A stretch of DNA of 64,000 bases from Rhodohalobacter halophilus (GTDB lineage Bacteria > Bacteroidota > Rhodothermia > Balneolales > Balneolaceae). Where the stretch lies: positions 1 to 64,000 of the forward strand of contig NZ_MDWE01000017.1 in the NCBI RefSeq assembly GCF_001715195.1, given 5' to 3'. Positions 25,421-33,822 of this stretch are shown here, piece by piece (positions within the stretch are counted from its first letter, which is position 1; every line of letters starts with the position of its first letter). The position numbers and the translations under genes are program-made. The notes under the pieces were generated by a model. The model was not told the DNA's origin. It was given only the letters and a program-made list of their open reading frames with translations, and did no database searches.

Positions 25421-27874
25421 CTAAAACTCACAGATCAACAAGTCTCCATTCATTACTCCACTGCCAATGGGTGATCCCGGTGGGGTGTACGGAGCAGGAG
25501 GGACAGAGAAAGACTCAGCATTTTTCTGAAAACGATCGATCATACCTGATGCTTCGCTGTAGTGAGCTTTCCAGATCATAGAATTATCCTCTTCCGCCTT
25601 TTCTGCCAGGTGGTTCTTCAGGTGGCTCAGCATGGTTCTTGTTAGCGCCTGCACATCCGGCGAGGAGTTCTCATTGCCGGCAAGCTGTATTAAATTGCGA
25701 AGCACTGCGGTATTTATAGCTCGCTGAATAGCACCGTGATATCCATCTTTGGTTTCACCCATAATGGTTGCATGAACCACCTCATGAATCACCTCATGCA
25801 AACCGGGATAGTTGCCGTTACGAGCCGACTGCAGTGATAAACGTGCTGCACGCTCCGGGTTAAAAATAAGTGATGCCACATGATCGGCAGCCACTTCAGC
25901 CATAGCAACAGGGTCGATAGCGGGATTTGTGTAACCCCTGAAGTTTTCGCGCGTTGCCGACATCCTTGCCGGTTTTGGCGGAATCAAGTCGAGCAGATAT
26001 TCTGGAAGGGCTAATGTTTCACTATCCAGCGTTTTCAGTATCGCTTTTAAAGCAGCCTGCTGGGTTTCTGCACCCACCATTTCTGGACCGGATTGACCGT
26101 CACCGCGAAGCTGATATGCAAAGTCCATTCCGCCAATCAGTTTAACAGTTGCCTCGGTTTGATAGCGATGAAACAGGTAGATCGGAACGAGCACATCCTG
26201 CAGGTCCGCCATGGCACGCCCCATTCTTATGTTCTCTTCACCAAACGTTGATAATGCATTTTCGCGCACTTCCAGTATATGATCAAGCTGAGAAACCACA
26301 TCGGTTCCATAATCCCAGAGGTGAGCATCGGGGTGTGAGCCGCCGGCCGGCCGGGCAACTTCATCCGACAGGAATAGGAATCCCTGATCAATCGTTTCCT
26401 GAATGATCTCATTGAGAGCCTCTTTCTCATTCGTATTCTGCGGAAAGTCCTCATACCCCCAGATCACAGCTCGTTTATCCCAATCTCCAATGCCAATATC
26501 ATACGCATTTGCCAAACTCAACGATCCGTTCTCAGTAACATCCACCATCGGGTGAGGGTAGTCCATCACTGACGTCAAACCATTTACGCTTGCAGCAAAA
26601 TTATGGGGAATGCCCAATGTATGACCAATTTCGTGAGCTGAAAGCTGACGAATTCGATTCAGTGCCATCTCCAGCATCTCCGGATCGGGATCCACGCCCT
26701 CTTCGTACGGTGCAAGAAGCCCTTCAGCAATCATATAATCCTGTCGAACCCGGAGTGAACCGAGCAGAACATTTCCTTTGATGATTTCTCCTGTTCGCGG
26801 ATCTACCACAGATGAACCGTACGACCATCCCCGGGTAGAACGATGCACCCAGTTGATCACATTGTAGCGAACGTCCAGTGGGTGGGCATCATCGGGCAGC
26901 ATTCTCACTTCAAATGCATTCCGGTATCCGGCCGCTTCAAAGGCTTCGTTCCACCAGCGCGCACCATCCAGCAGGGCTGTACGAACCGGTTCGGGAGTTC
27001 CGTTATCCAGGTAGTAAACGATTGGCTCAACCGGCTCACTCACTTCCGCATCCGGGTTCTTTTTCTCGAGTCGGTGCCGAACGGCATATCTCTTCACCAT
27101 GTCCTCGCCAATCGGGGTGCTGTAATCCTGGTAGCTGATTCCAAAAAAACCGGATCTTGGGTCCAATTCTCGCTTTTTGTAGCCGTCATCAGGTAGTTCA
27201 ACAAACGAATGGTGCAGCCGAACCGTCACGGCATCAGCACTGGGGGTAACGGAACGAAGATAACCTCCCGCACCCGATCCCGTAAATGTAAGTGTTGCTT
27301 CAAAATCAGAATTTTTAGGGAAGTTGAATGTACCCGGCAGATGAATAGCAGACCTGGTGTTATTAACTGAAAAGTTTCCCTGATTATTCCTGCTGAGTGT
27401 GCTGGCCACGCCGTGAGCATCCTGCATCAAAAAATCAGTAAGGTCAATCAATATACGGTCGCCCTCCTGCGCGGCAACTTCAAAACCAAAAATCACCGAC
27501 TGTGCAAATGCCTCTTCAACTGATTTCTGTTCCAAGCGATTGTCTGAGGAAGCACGATAATCGTAATTGGGCTGAATCATCAACACTTTCGGGCCCACTT
27601 TTTCAAACTTTACAATTCGGGTGCTGCCCAATTGACTGCGATCCAGGCCAATATCATTCGATCCAACCCCGGCAGCCATGGAGTTGACGTAGATAAATTC
27701 CTCATCCAGATTTTCAATTTCGAGCCAGATTTTTCCGGTATCCTCATCCCACCAAAAATTAAAAAAACCCTCATACTTCTCCATTCCGGAGGTTTTTTCG
27801 GAGACAGACTCCTGGGCAATTAAGAGGGCAGGAAACAGAAAGGCAGATAGAATCAGTAGCAGTATTCGTTTCAT
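25421..27874 (-). CDS. DUF5117-type zinc metalloprotease, exported
   Basis: 817 residues with a signal peptide (LLILSAFLFPALLIAQ). The N-terminal half matches the DUF5117 region (YEGFFNFWWDEDTGKIWLEI). The catalytic site is SAHEIGHTLGIPHNF near residues 409-423, HExxHxxGxxH, as in metzincins. The C-terminal third is helical. Large proteins of this kind are common in Bacteroidota-related bacteria; their substrates are not defined. Next downstream is the independent acyltransferase gene, about 100 bp away. Confidence 0.88.
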   Translation of the reverse strand: MKRILLLILSAFLFPALLIAQESVSEKTSGMEKYEGFFNFWWDEDTGKIWLEIENLDEEFIYVNSMAAGVGSNDIGLDRSQLGSTRIVKFEKVGPKVLMIQPNYDYRASSDNRLEQKSVEEAFAQSVIFGFEVAAQEGDRILIDLTDFLMQDAHGVASTLSRNNQGNFSVNNTRSAIHLPGTFNFPKNSDFEATLTFTGSGAGGYLRSVTPSADAVTVRLHHSFVELPDDGYKKRELDPRSGFFGISYQDYSTPIGEDMVKRYAVRHRLEKKNPDAEVSEPVEPIVYYLDNGTPEPVRTALLDGARWWNEAFEAAGYRNAFEVRMLPDDAHPLDVRYNVINWVHRSTRGWSYGSSVVDPRTGEIIKGNVLLGSLRVRQDYMIAEGLLAPYEEGVDPDPEMLEMALNRIRQLSAHEIGHTLGIPHNFAASVNGLTSVMDYPHPMVDVTENGSLSLANAYDIGIGDWDKRAVIWGYEDFPQNTNEKEALNEIIQETIDQGFLFLSDEVARPAGGSHPDAHLWDYGTDVVSQLDHILEVRENALSTFGEENIRMGRAMADLQDVLVPIYLFHRYQTEATVKLIGGMDFAYQLRGDGQSGPEMVGAETQQAALKAILKTLDSETLALPEYLLDLIPPKPARMSATRENFRGYTNPAIDPVAMAEVAADHVASLIFNPERAARLSLQSARNGNYPGLHEVIHEVVHATIMGETKDGYHGAIQRAINTAVLRNLIQLAGNENSSPDVQALTRTMLSHLKNHLAEKAEEDNSMIWKAHYSEASGMIDRFQKNAESFSVPPAPYTPPGSPIGSGVMNGDLLICEF

Positions 27875-27952
27875 TCAGCAACAGTTCGTTAACGGTTCCA
27901 TTGAAGAAACGAAATGTTCGCTGTATTGGAAAGTCTGAATTGTCAAAGTTCG

Positions 27953-29125
27953 TTAGGAATCAGCCGTTGAAAAAAGGTTTTTAAAAGTATATTCGATGAT
28001 TTCATCCCGAAACCGAAACATATCGTGTTTCCCGTCGGTATTGATTACAGAAATCACGGCCCTCCCTGTTTCCGGATGGATGTAAAACCACGAATAGTAA
28101 GAGAACTGGGTTCCGGTATGACCGATGACCTGCATTCCGTCAAATTCCTCAAGAAAGAAACTGAGTCCTACAGACGATCTAATCCCGTTTCTCTCCTCAA
28201 TCTCAAGCTCTTCTCTCCACATCTCTTTTAATGATGAACGGCTTAATATCTGAGGTGAATCATCCTTTACGCCCAACAAAAATTGCACATACTTCACCAT
28301 GTCGCTGATTGGGGCATTCAGACCACCATTTGATGTTGTAATTCCCGTGTGAAAATCAAACCCGCGTGCCACAGGCTCATCATCAACGAATTGATAGCTG
28401 TTGGAGCGCCTGGGAAGAAGATGAGGGGGAGTGTGATTAAAATAGGCGTGATGCATCTCCAGAGGTTTCAGGATCTGTTTATCCACATACGACTCCCACG
28501 AATCGCCGCTCAGTTGTTCAATGATTTTTCCCAGAAAAATGATGGCCGGATTGGAATAGCTGTGTTTTGTTCCGGGCTCAAATTCCACTTCGGTGTATGG
28601 AAACATCGCCACGAGCTGACTCCATTCCATCGGCTCAAATGGATGCCACTCTTTATCTCCTCCCCAAGGCCATGTAGAGTTCCTTAACCCCGTTGAGTGG
28701 TTCAGCGCCATGCGGATCGTAATTTCATCCATACTGCCATACGGATTGTGAATAGTCCGCAATTCCGGCAGGTAAACGGTAAGAGCATCATCAAGCGTAA
28801 GCAGCCCGCGATCTCTTAACTGCATGATGGCAACAGCCGTAAACGTTTTGGTGATGGATGCCCAGTGAAAAATCGTATGTTCATCAACCCGCCGTTCTGT
28901 CTCCATATCTGCATAGCCCTGAAATATCGACCGATTTTCTTCACCATTTTCCATGTAGAGTAATGCACCGCCCACAACATCAAAATCACGGAGCTTATCA
29001 GAAAAATGTTGTTCTAATTTATCCCATTCAGTTTGCGAAAAAGAGTCTTGAGCAGAAGCCTTCATTGTCAATGAGCCGGTTAGAATAAGCAGTAAAATAA
29101 ATGTGTAATTGCGAAGTAAAGACAT
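27953..29125 (-). CDS. Serine hydrolase, beta-lactamase class C family
   Basis: About 390 residues from the ATG at 29125 (frame open to 29149). The signal peptide ends TMKASAQ. The catalytic S-x-x-K is in FHWASITKTFTAV; the Tyr motif is in KHSYSNPAIIFLGKII (YSN); a HTG replaces KTG in VIGHTGTQFSYYSWFY. The protein is periplasmic, in the esterase/D-aminopeptidase-like branch rather than clinically known AmpC. It lies 78 bp upstream of the metalloprotease gene on the same strand. Confidence 0.88.
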   Translation of the reverse strand: MSLLRNYTFILLLILTGSLTMKASAQDSFSQTEWDKLEQHFSDKLRDFDVVGGALLYMENGEENRSIFQGYADMETERRVDEHTIFHWASITKTFTAVAIMQLRDRGLLTLDDALTVYLPELRTIHNPYGSMDEITIRMALNHSTGLRNSTWPWGGDKEWHPFEPMEWSQLVAMFPYTEVEFEPGTKHSYSNPAIIFLGKIIEQLSGDSWESYVDKQILKPLEMHHAYFNHTPPHLLPRRSNSYQFVDDEPVARGFDFHTGITTSNGGLNAPISDMVKYVQFLLGVKDDSPQILSRSSLKEMWREELEIEERNGIRSSVGLSFFLEEFDGMQVIGHTGTQFSYYSWFYIHPETGRAVISVINTDGKHDMFRFRDEIIEYTFKNLFSTADS

Positions 29126-29202
29126 GGCAACAAGTAGATTAAGGTTCATATAAAATATCGAACCGAACCCACTTCAACAATCCTGATTGTAAATAAAGAA
29201 AA

Positions 29203-29237
29203 ACCCCGAACTGCAGTGCAATCCGGGGCTTTCCATT
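29203..29237 (-). terminator. Intrinsic terminator of the ankyrin gene
   Basis: On the minus strand GCCCCGGATT...AGTTCGGGG forms a GC-rich stem followed by TTTTTC, 20-50 bp after the ankyrin stop codon. Confidence 0.75.
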
Positions 29238-29256
29238 CATCGGTCAGAATAGATGC

Positions 29257-29736
29257 TTATCGAGCTACATTCCCTTGTGAACTGCCTCTCAGCAGATCGG
29301 CTGTTTGAGGCTGGCCATGCCGGATCGCAAGATCGGCGGCCGTCAGTCCATCGTTGTTTGTCAGCATTCTGTCTGCTCCGTTTTCAAGAAGCTTTTCAAC
29401 AATATGAACCTGCCCTTGCTCGGATGCAATCATCAGTGCTGTGTAGCCTTGACTATTTTTTTGATCAATCATCGGTTCGTGAGCCAGAATAATTTTCACC
29501 ATTCTCGGATTTCCGATTTTAGATGCCAGCATCAGTGCTGTATTTCCATTTTCGTCAACCGAGTTGATATCCGCGCCTTCGGCAAGAAGTACATTCAAAC
29601 TCACAATATCAATACTTTGAATTGCTTCAAAAATATTCTCTTTTACTACAACATCTGTCGTATCGGCTTGAGCGACTGTCATAAACAGAGTGGCCGTCAA
29701 CACGAAACTCAAGATGAATTTACTTAAGAACTTCAT
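29257..29736 (-). CDS. Periplasmic ankyrin-repeat protein
   Basis: 159 residues: signal peptide (ILSFVLTATLFMTVAQA) and about four ankyrin repeats, seen as GADINSVDENGNTALMLAS, NSQGYTALMIASEQGQ and NDGLTAADLAIRHGQ. It ends soon after the last repeat. Such small exported ankyrin proteins mediate protein contacts; the partner is unknown. Own terminator, so probably monocistronic. Confidence 0.88.
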   Translation of the reverse strand: MKFLSKFILSFVLTATLFMTVAQADTTDVVVKENIFEAIQSIDIVSLNVLLAEGADINSVDENGNTALMLASKIGNPRMVKIILAHEPMIDQKNSQGYTALMIASEQGQVHIVEKLLENGADRMLTNNDGLTAADLAIRHGQPQTADLLRGSSQGNVAR

Positions 29737-30072
29737 TTTACGTCTTTGTTAGTTTTTAGATTTCCTGATTTATTATTCGTTATGCCGGGTTTTTCATCAG
29801 TCTGTTTTTTCTTATTTGACCGGCCTCTGATTGGGTAAATTGTAACGATTTAAAGATACGGAAGGTTTCAGATTCAGGGAGTTTTTTAGCCGATTCAGAG
29901 AAAGTAAAATGAAGTGAAATCGGGGGATAAAAAAGTAAGCCCCGGAAAACTAATAAATTAAGTGAGAATGGCAGTTAATTTGTAATGATTAAAGAATTTA
30001 CCCTTCAATTCATCGACAACGACAAAATTATTTAAGAATTTGCGCGAATATCCTTGATTGTTGAGTTTAGAG
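29737..30072. other. Intergenic region without recognised gene
   Basis: This 336-bp AT-rich gap lies between ppx/gppA (ending here) and the ankyrin gene (starting here). It must hold the ankyrin promoter; a TATCTTTA at the antisense of about 29854-29861 is one mismatch from the -7 consensus. No convincing ORF, tRNA or strong hairpin is visible. Confidence 0.4.
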
Positions 30073-31641
30073 TTAGCCACTTTCTGTAATGCGCAACTTT
30101 CTCCCTGTCACTTCTTCAAAAAGTGCTTTTTTCCGCATGGCTCCCCAAATTTCCAGATTTGGATCCGACTCTGTTATCAACTTCAATTCAATCGCGCCGT
30201 TTGCCCGTTCAAATTCAAAATCTCTCACGTTCTGATAGTGACTCCGGTCCAGGCCGTCGGCCACGCGCAGGATACCGCTCAGCTTCTTCACTTTCTCCCG
30301 GACAGACTTATCCAACTTTTTGAAATGTAAGTGCCTGTTCTTAGGAGTGGAACGCCTGTGATATCTCGCCACGTTGGCCATCACATCAATTTCCTCCTCT
30401 TTAAACCCCATCAAATCTGCATTATTTATGATGTAAAGCGCATGTTTGTGGTGTTTCCGGTGAGAAATATGGTACCCGATATCGTGCATCAATGCGGCAT
30501 ATTCGAGCAGCTCCCGGTCTGAATCGACCAGCTCAAGATCCTGCCGAAGTTCATCAAAAATCTTAAGAGCCAGTTTGGCTACATGCTGCGAGTGATCTTC
30601 ATGCCAGTCACATTTATGGACCAGCTCCAGCACACTTCGCCTTCGCGGATTTTCCTCAAGATGAACCTTCACCCCCTCCGACAGCTCTTTTTTGATGTAC
30701 CGGAGAACGATTCCCTCCCGAAGAGCTTGAGAAGAGATTTTAACTCGTTTGATCCCGAACTTCTTTAAAATAAAGTGTACCAAAACCAACCCGGCAGGCA
30801 GCAGGTCGACGCGCTTCTCGTCCAACCCCTTCAGTTGTGCCCGTTTTTTACGATTCAGCCCAATCACTTCGTCGTAAAACTCAAAAAATTGCTTTGCAGA
30901 AAACTCCATCTCATTGACTGTGAGGTTAGGAGTATTATTGTGACGATGAGCAATCATCATGGCGATATTTTCCATTGTACCGGATGATCCAATCAGGGTT
31001 TTCGACCGGTGGAGTGCAAATGCTTCAGCAACGTCGGTCAGAGACTTTTCAAAGTGGTTTTTTAGCTTTTCAATCTCATCCGGTTTGATTGGGTCGTGGT
31101 CAATAAATTGGGCTGTCATCCGTGCAACCCCAATCTTTTTGCTGCTTAGATGATAAAACTTCTCCTGATCGGCAACAATGAACTCAACACTTCCACCCCC
31201 GATATCCATAATCATTGATGGAGCTTCCGGCATCTGAATTCCGTGCTGAACAGCCAGCCCTATCAGCTCAGCTTCAATTCGTCCCGGTATTGCGTTTATT
31301 TTAACACCTACTTCATCAATCGCCCGTTGTATAAATTCGCCCCCATTTCCGGCTTCGCGTATCGCACTGGTTGCATACGCAAGTATAGTCTCTGCCTCGT
31401 AACTATCTGCAAGAACCTTAATTTTCTTCAAGGCACTAATACCGCGCTCCATCGCTGCATCTGAAAGGTCGTCACCCAGCCCTTTTTCTGCCAGCAATAC
31501 CATCTCCTTCAGTTTATCAACGGTGTAGAAGCCGCCGTCGGGATAGATATCTACAATCAGTGCATGAAACGAGTTCGTACCCAGATCAATCGCTGCAATT
31601 CGTTTGATGGGGCGATGTGGAAATGATGGATTTATCATCAA
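30073..31641 (-). CDS. Ppx/GppA phosphatase with HD domain
   Basis: 522 residues, close to the usual exopolyphosphatase / pppGpp phosphohydrolase length. The N-terminal ASKHA fold has AAIDLGTNSFHALIVDI, MDIGGGSVEF and GSSGTMENIA; the C-terminal HD-type domain has YAALMHDIGYHISHRKHHKH. Such enzymes degrade inorganic polyphosphate and/or pppGpp; the two cannot be separated by eye. Divergent from the alpha/beta hydrolase gene, 66 bp away. Confidence 0.93.
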   Translation of the reverse strand: MMINPSFPHRPIKRIAAIDLGTNSFHALIVDIYPDGGFYTVDKLKEMVLLAEKGLGDDLSDAAMERGISALKKIKVLADSYEAETILAYATSAIREAGNGGEFIQRAIDEVGVKINAIPGRIEAELIGLAVQHGIQMPEAPSMIMDIGGGSVEFIVADQEKFYHLSSKKIGVARMTAQFIDHDPIKPDEIEKLKNHFEKSLTDVAEAFALHRSKTLIGSSGTMENIAMMIAHRHNNTPNLTVNEMEFSAKQFFEFYDEVIGLNRKKRAQLKGLDEKRVDLLPAGLVLVHFILKKFGIKRVKISSQALREGIVLRYIKKELSEGVKVHLEENPRRRSVLELVHKCDWHEDHSQHVAKLALKIFDELRQDLELVDSDRELLEYAALMHDIGYHISHRKHHKHALYIINNADLMGFKEEEIDVMANVARYHRRSTPKNRHLHFKKLDKSVREKVKKLSGILRVADGLDRSHYQNVRDFEFERANGAIELKLITESDPNLEIWGAMRKKALFEEVTGRKLRITESG

Positions 31642-31707
31642 AGATCTTTCCTTATCTTACTGAGGTTTAACAAAAATAGTGAATGAGAACCGCAAAGTCT
31701 CTTTAAA

Positions 31708-32688
31708 ATGCAAGCAGAGCAAAAACAAAGCCTGGTCAAATCACATGTGGATGGTTTTAAATCTGCACCGTGGTGTATAAACGGGCATGTTCACACCATT
31801 CTCTGTTCTCTGTTTTTTCAGGCACCGAAAGTTCCAGCTATAAGAGTAAAAATTGAGACTCCGGATGATGATTTTCTTGAGTTGGACGTATCAACATCCG
31901 ATGATAAAAACCCGGTTGCGATACTCTTTCACGGACTTGAGGGGCACTCCCGAAGGTACTACATCAAGCAGCTCTCAGAACATCTGATTAACAGAGGCTT
32001 TACCGTAATCGGTTTTAATTTCCGAAGTTGCGGGGATCAGATGAATCGAAATAAAAAGTTTTATCACTCAGGTGAGGTTGACGATTTAGAGACTGTTTTT
32101 CAGTGGGTGGAAAATAATTTCCCCAATGCCGGATATTATTGTGCTGCCGGTTTCTCACTGGGTGCAAGTGCCCTGCTAAACTATCTCTATAAACATGGAG
32201 AGCATCATCTGCTAGACCGAACCGCCGCAATATCCACTCCATTTGAACTTCGAAAAGGTTCACTCAATTTAAATCTTGGCTTTAACAAGGTATATGCAGG
32301 CAGTTTTTTAAAAACTCTGAAGAGTAAACTGCAGATCAAGAAAAAATCTTTCCCGGAGTTGCCCGATTTTAACGGCTCAACAATTTATGAGTTTGATGAT
32401 CAAATTACGGCACCTATTCACGGGTTTGAGGGGGCCGACCACTACTATGCAAGCTGCTCCAGTGCTTTTTTTATGAGCCATATCCGGACAAAAACACTGG
32501 TACTTCACAGCCAGGATGATCCTCTCTGTCCGTTTCGATGGACACCAATCAACGATATTAATAAAAACAGTGTTTTTACAACCTGCTATCCGGATAAGGG
32601 CGGGCATGTAGGTTTTTGGAGTATACCTCCGGGGTGGATCAATAAAACCATTGGAGACTATTTCCTAAGAACATCAGACGAAAACTGA
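31708..32688 (+). CDS. YheT-type alpha/beta hydrolase
   Basis: 326 residues of the YheT/EMB8 branch of alpha/beta hydrolases. The oxyanion-side ILFHGLEGHSRRYY, the nucleophile elbow GFSLGASALLNYL (Ser), an Asp in LHSQDDPLCPF and the His in DKGGHVGFW give a full catalytic triad. Cytosolic, with no signal. YheT-type proteins act as esterases/acyl hydrolases of uncertain substrate. It is 20 bp before the reductase gene. Confidence 0.9.
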   Translation: MQAEQKQSLVKSHVDGFKSAPWCINGHVHTILCSLFFQAPKVPAIRVKIETPDDDFLELDVSTSDDKNPVAILFHGLEGHSRRYYIKQLSEHLINRGFTVIGFNFRSCGDQMNRNKKFYHSGEVDDLETVFQWVENNFPNAGYYCAAGFSLGASALLNYLYKHGEHHLLDRTAAISTPFELRKGSLNLNLGFNKVYAGSFLKTLKSKLQIKKKSFPELPDFNGSTIYEFDDQITAPIHGFEGADHYYASCSSAFFMSHIRTKTLVLHSQDDPLCPFRWTPINDINKNSVFTTCYPDKGGHVGFWSIPPGWINKTIGDYFLRTSDEN

Positions 32689-32708
32689 ACAATTTTACTC
32701 AAATACAT

Positions 32709-33662
32709 ATGATTGTAATTATCGGATCGGGCCCGATTGGCCTGGCAACTGCCATTTCATTAAAAAATAGAGGAATAGAGTCGATTATCATTGAGCGTGG
32801 CTGTTTGGTCAACTCTATCTATAATTACCCAACAAACATGACGTTTTTCTCCACATCCGACAAATTGGAGATTGGAAACATTCCGTTCATTTCACACGGT
32901 TCAAAACCGACAAGAAAAGAGGCGCTGGAGTACTATCGGCGGGCAGCGGAACACTACAAGCTGAATATCAACCTCTATGAAAAGGTGACCGATGTAAAGG
33001 GTGAAGACGGACATTTTGAAGTTATTACCGACAAAGGTACCTACCGGGCTGAAAAAGTGATTGTTGCCACAGGATTTTATGGAAGGCCCAATATGATGAA
33101 TGTTCCGGGCGAGAATCTTCCTAAAGTGCTCCACTACTACGATGATCCACATCGATATGCATGGCAGAATGTATTGGTTGTGGGAGGGGGTAACTCAGCG
33201 GCCGATGCTGCCCTTGAAACCTACCGGTGTAATGCAAATGTATCTATATTGGTGAAGCACGACACATTAAAGCCCTCCATCAAATATTGGGTTAAGCCCG
33301 ATATCGAAAACCGAATTAAAGAGGGAGCAATTACCGGTTACTTTAACTCCGAGGTCTTGGAGATTCGCGAAAAAGAAGTTGTTATCAAGACTCCAGAAGG
33401 AGAGAAAACAATCCCCAACGATTTTGTACTTGCCATGACCGGCTACAGGCCACACTTCGATTTGATGAAAAAGTTTGGAATTGAGTTAACCGAGGATGAG
33501 AAAAAAATGCCCGTCTACGATAAAGATTCTCTCGAAACCAACCGTAAAGGTGTTTATGTTGCAGGTGTTGTGTGTGGCGGGCTGGATACCAGCAGCCTTT
33601 TTATTGAAAACAGCCGGATTCATGCAGAGCAAATTGCAAATCACATAGAGAAAAGCAGATAA
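32709..33662 (+). CDS. ypdA: YpdA family bacillithiol-disulfide reductase-like flavoprotein
   Basis: 317 residues with two nucleotide-binding folds: FAD-binding VIIGSGPIGLATAISLKNRG at the N-terminus and NADPH-binding VLVVGGGNSAADAALE near residues 157-172. No CxxC redox pair follows, which separates YpdA from thioredoxin reductases. YpdA reduces bacillithiol disulfide in Firmicutes and relatives. Bacillithiol use here is inferred; bsh genes are not in the window. Confidence 0.85.
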   Translation: MIVIIGSGPIGLATAISLKNRGIESIIIERGCLVNSIYNYPTNMTFFSTSDKLEIGNIPFISHGSKPTRKEALEYYRRAAEHYKLNINLYEKVTDVKGEDGHFEVITDKGTYRAEKVIVATGFYGRPNMMNVPGENLPKVLHYYDDPHRYAWQNVLVVGGGNSAADAALETYRCNANVSILVKHDTLKPSIKYWVKPDIENRIKEGAITGYFNSEVLEIREKEVVIKTPEGEKTIPNDFVLAMTGYRPHFDLMKKFGIELTEDEKKMPVYDKDSLETNRKGVYVAGVVCGGLDTSSLFIENSRIHAEQIANHIEKSR

Positions 33663-33768
33663 AAAAAGAGGGCAAGCTACTCATATCACGCCGCTACGAC
33701 CTACTACCGCTGCTGCCTTCCGACCCTGACGGAGTTCATAGGGAGCTGGCTGTATGAGACTTGCCCCG
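33661..33768 (-). ncRNA. ffs: Signal recognition particle RNA (4.5S-type)
   Basis: On the minus strand GGGGCAAGTC...CTTGCCCTC closes a long hairpin of about 100 nt. The apical part has the SRP domain IV signature GTCAGGGTCGGAAGGCAGCAG, binding Ffh. A T7 tract (33661-33667) directly follows as terminator. The length fits a small bacterial SRP RNA without an Alu domain. It lies between ypdA and the cyclase operon and is transcribed from the minus strand. Confidence 0.92.
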
Positions 33769-33822
33769 AGCAATTAAGATAAGGGGTTTTCAACTGAATA
33801 TAAACACCAAATCGTCAGAAAT

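Noticed and set aside
29984..30034. A 16-residue ORF (MIKEFTLQF...) in the gap after ppx
   Set aside because: Too short, no ribosome-binding site, no hydrophobic or repeat signal; expected by chance.
30058..31641. Plus-strand ORFs opposite ppx/gppA
   Set aside because: They are short and mirror the codon structure of the minus-strand gene, which carries the conserved motifs.
33661..33780. Possible protein-coding or riboswitch region after ypdA
   Set aside because: The minus-strand fold with GTCAGGGTCGGAAGGCAGCAG identifies it as SRP RNA.
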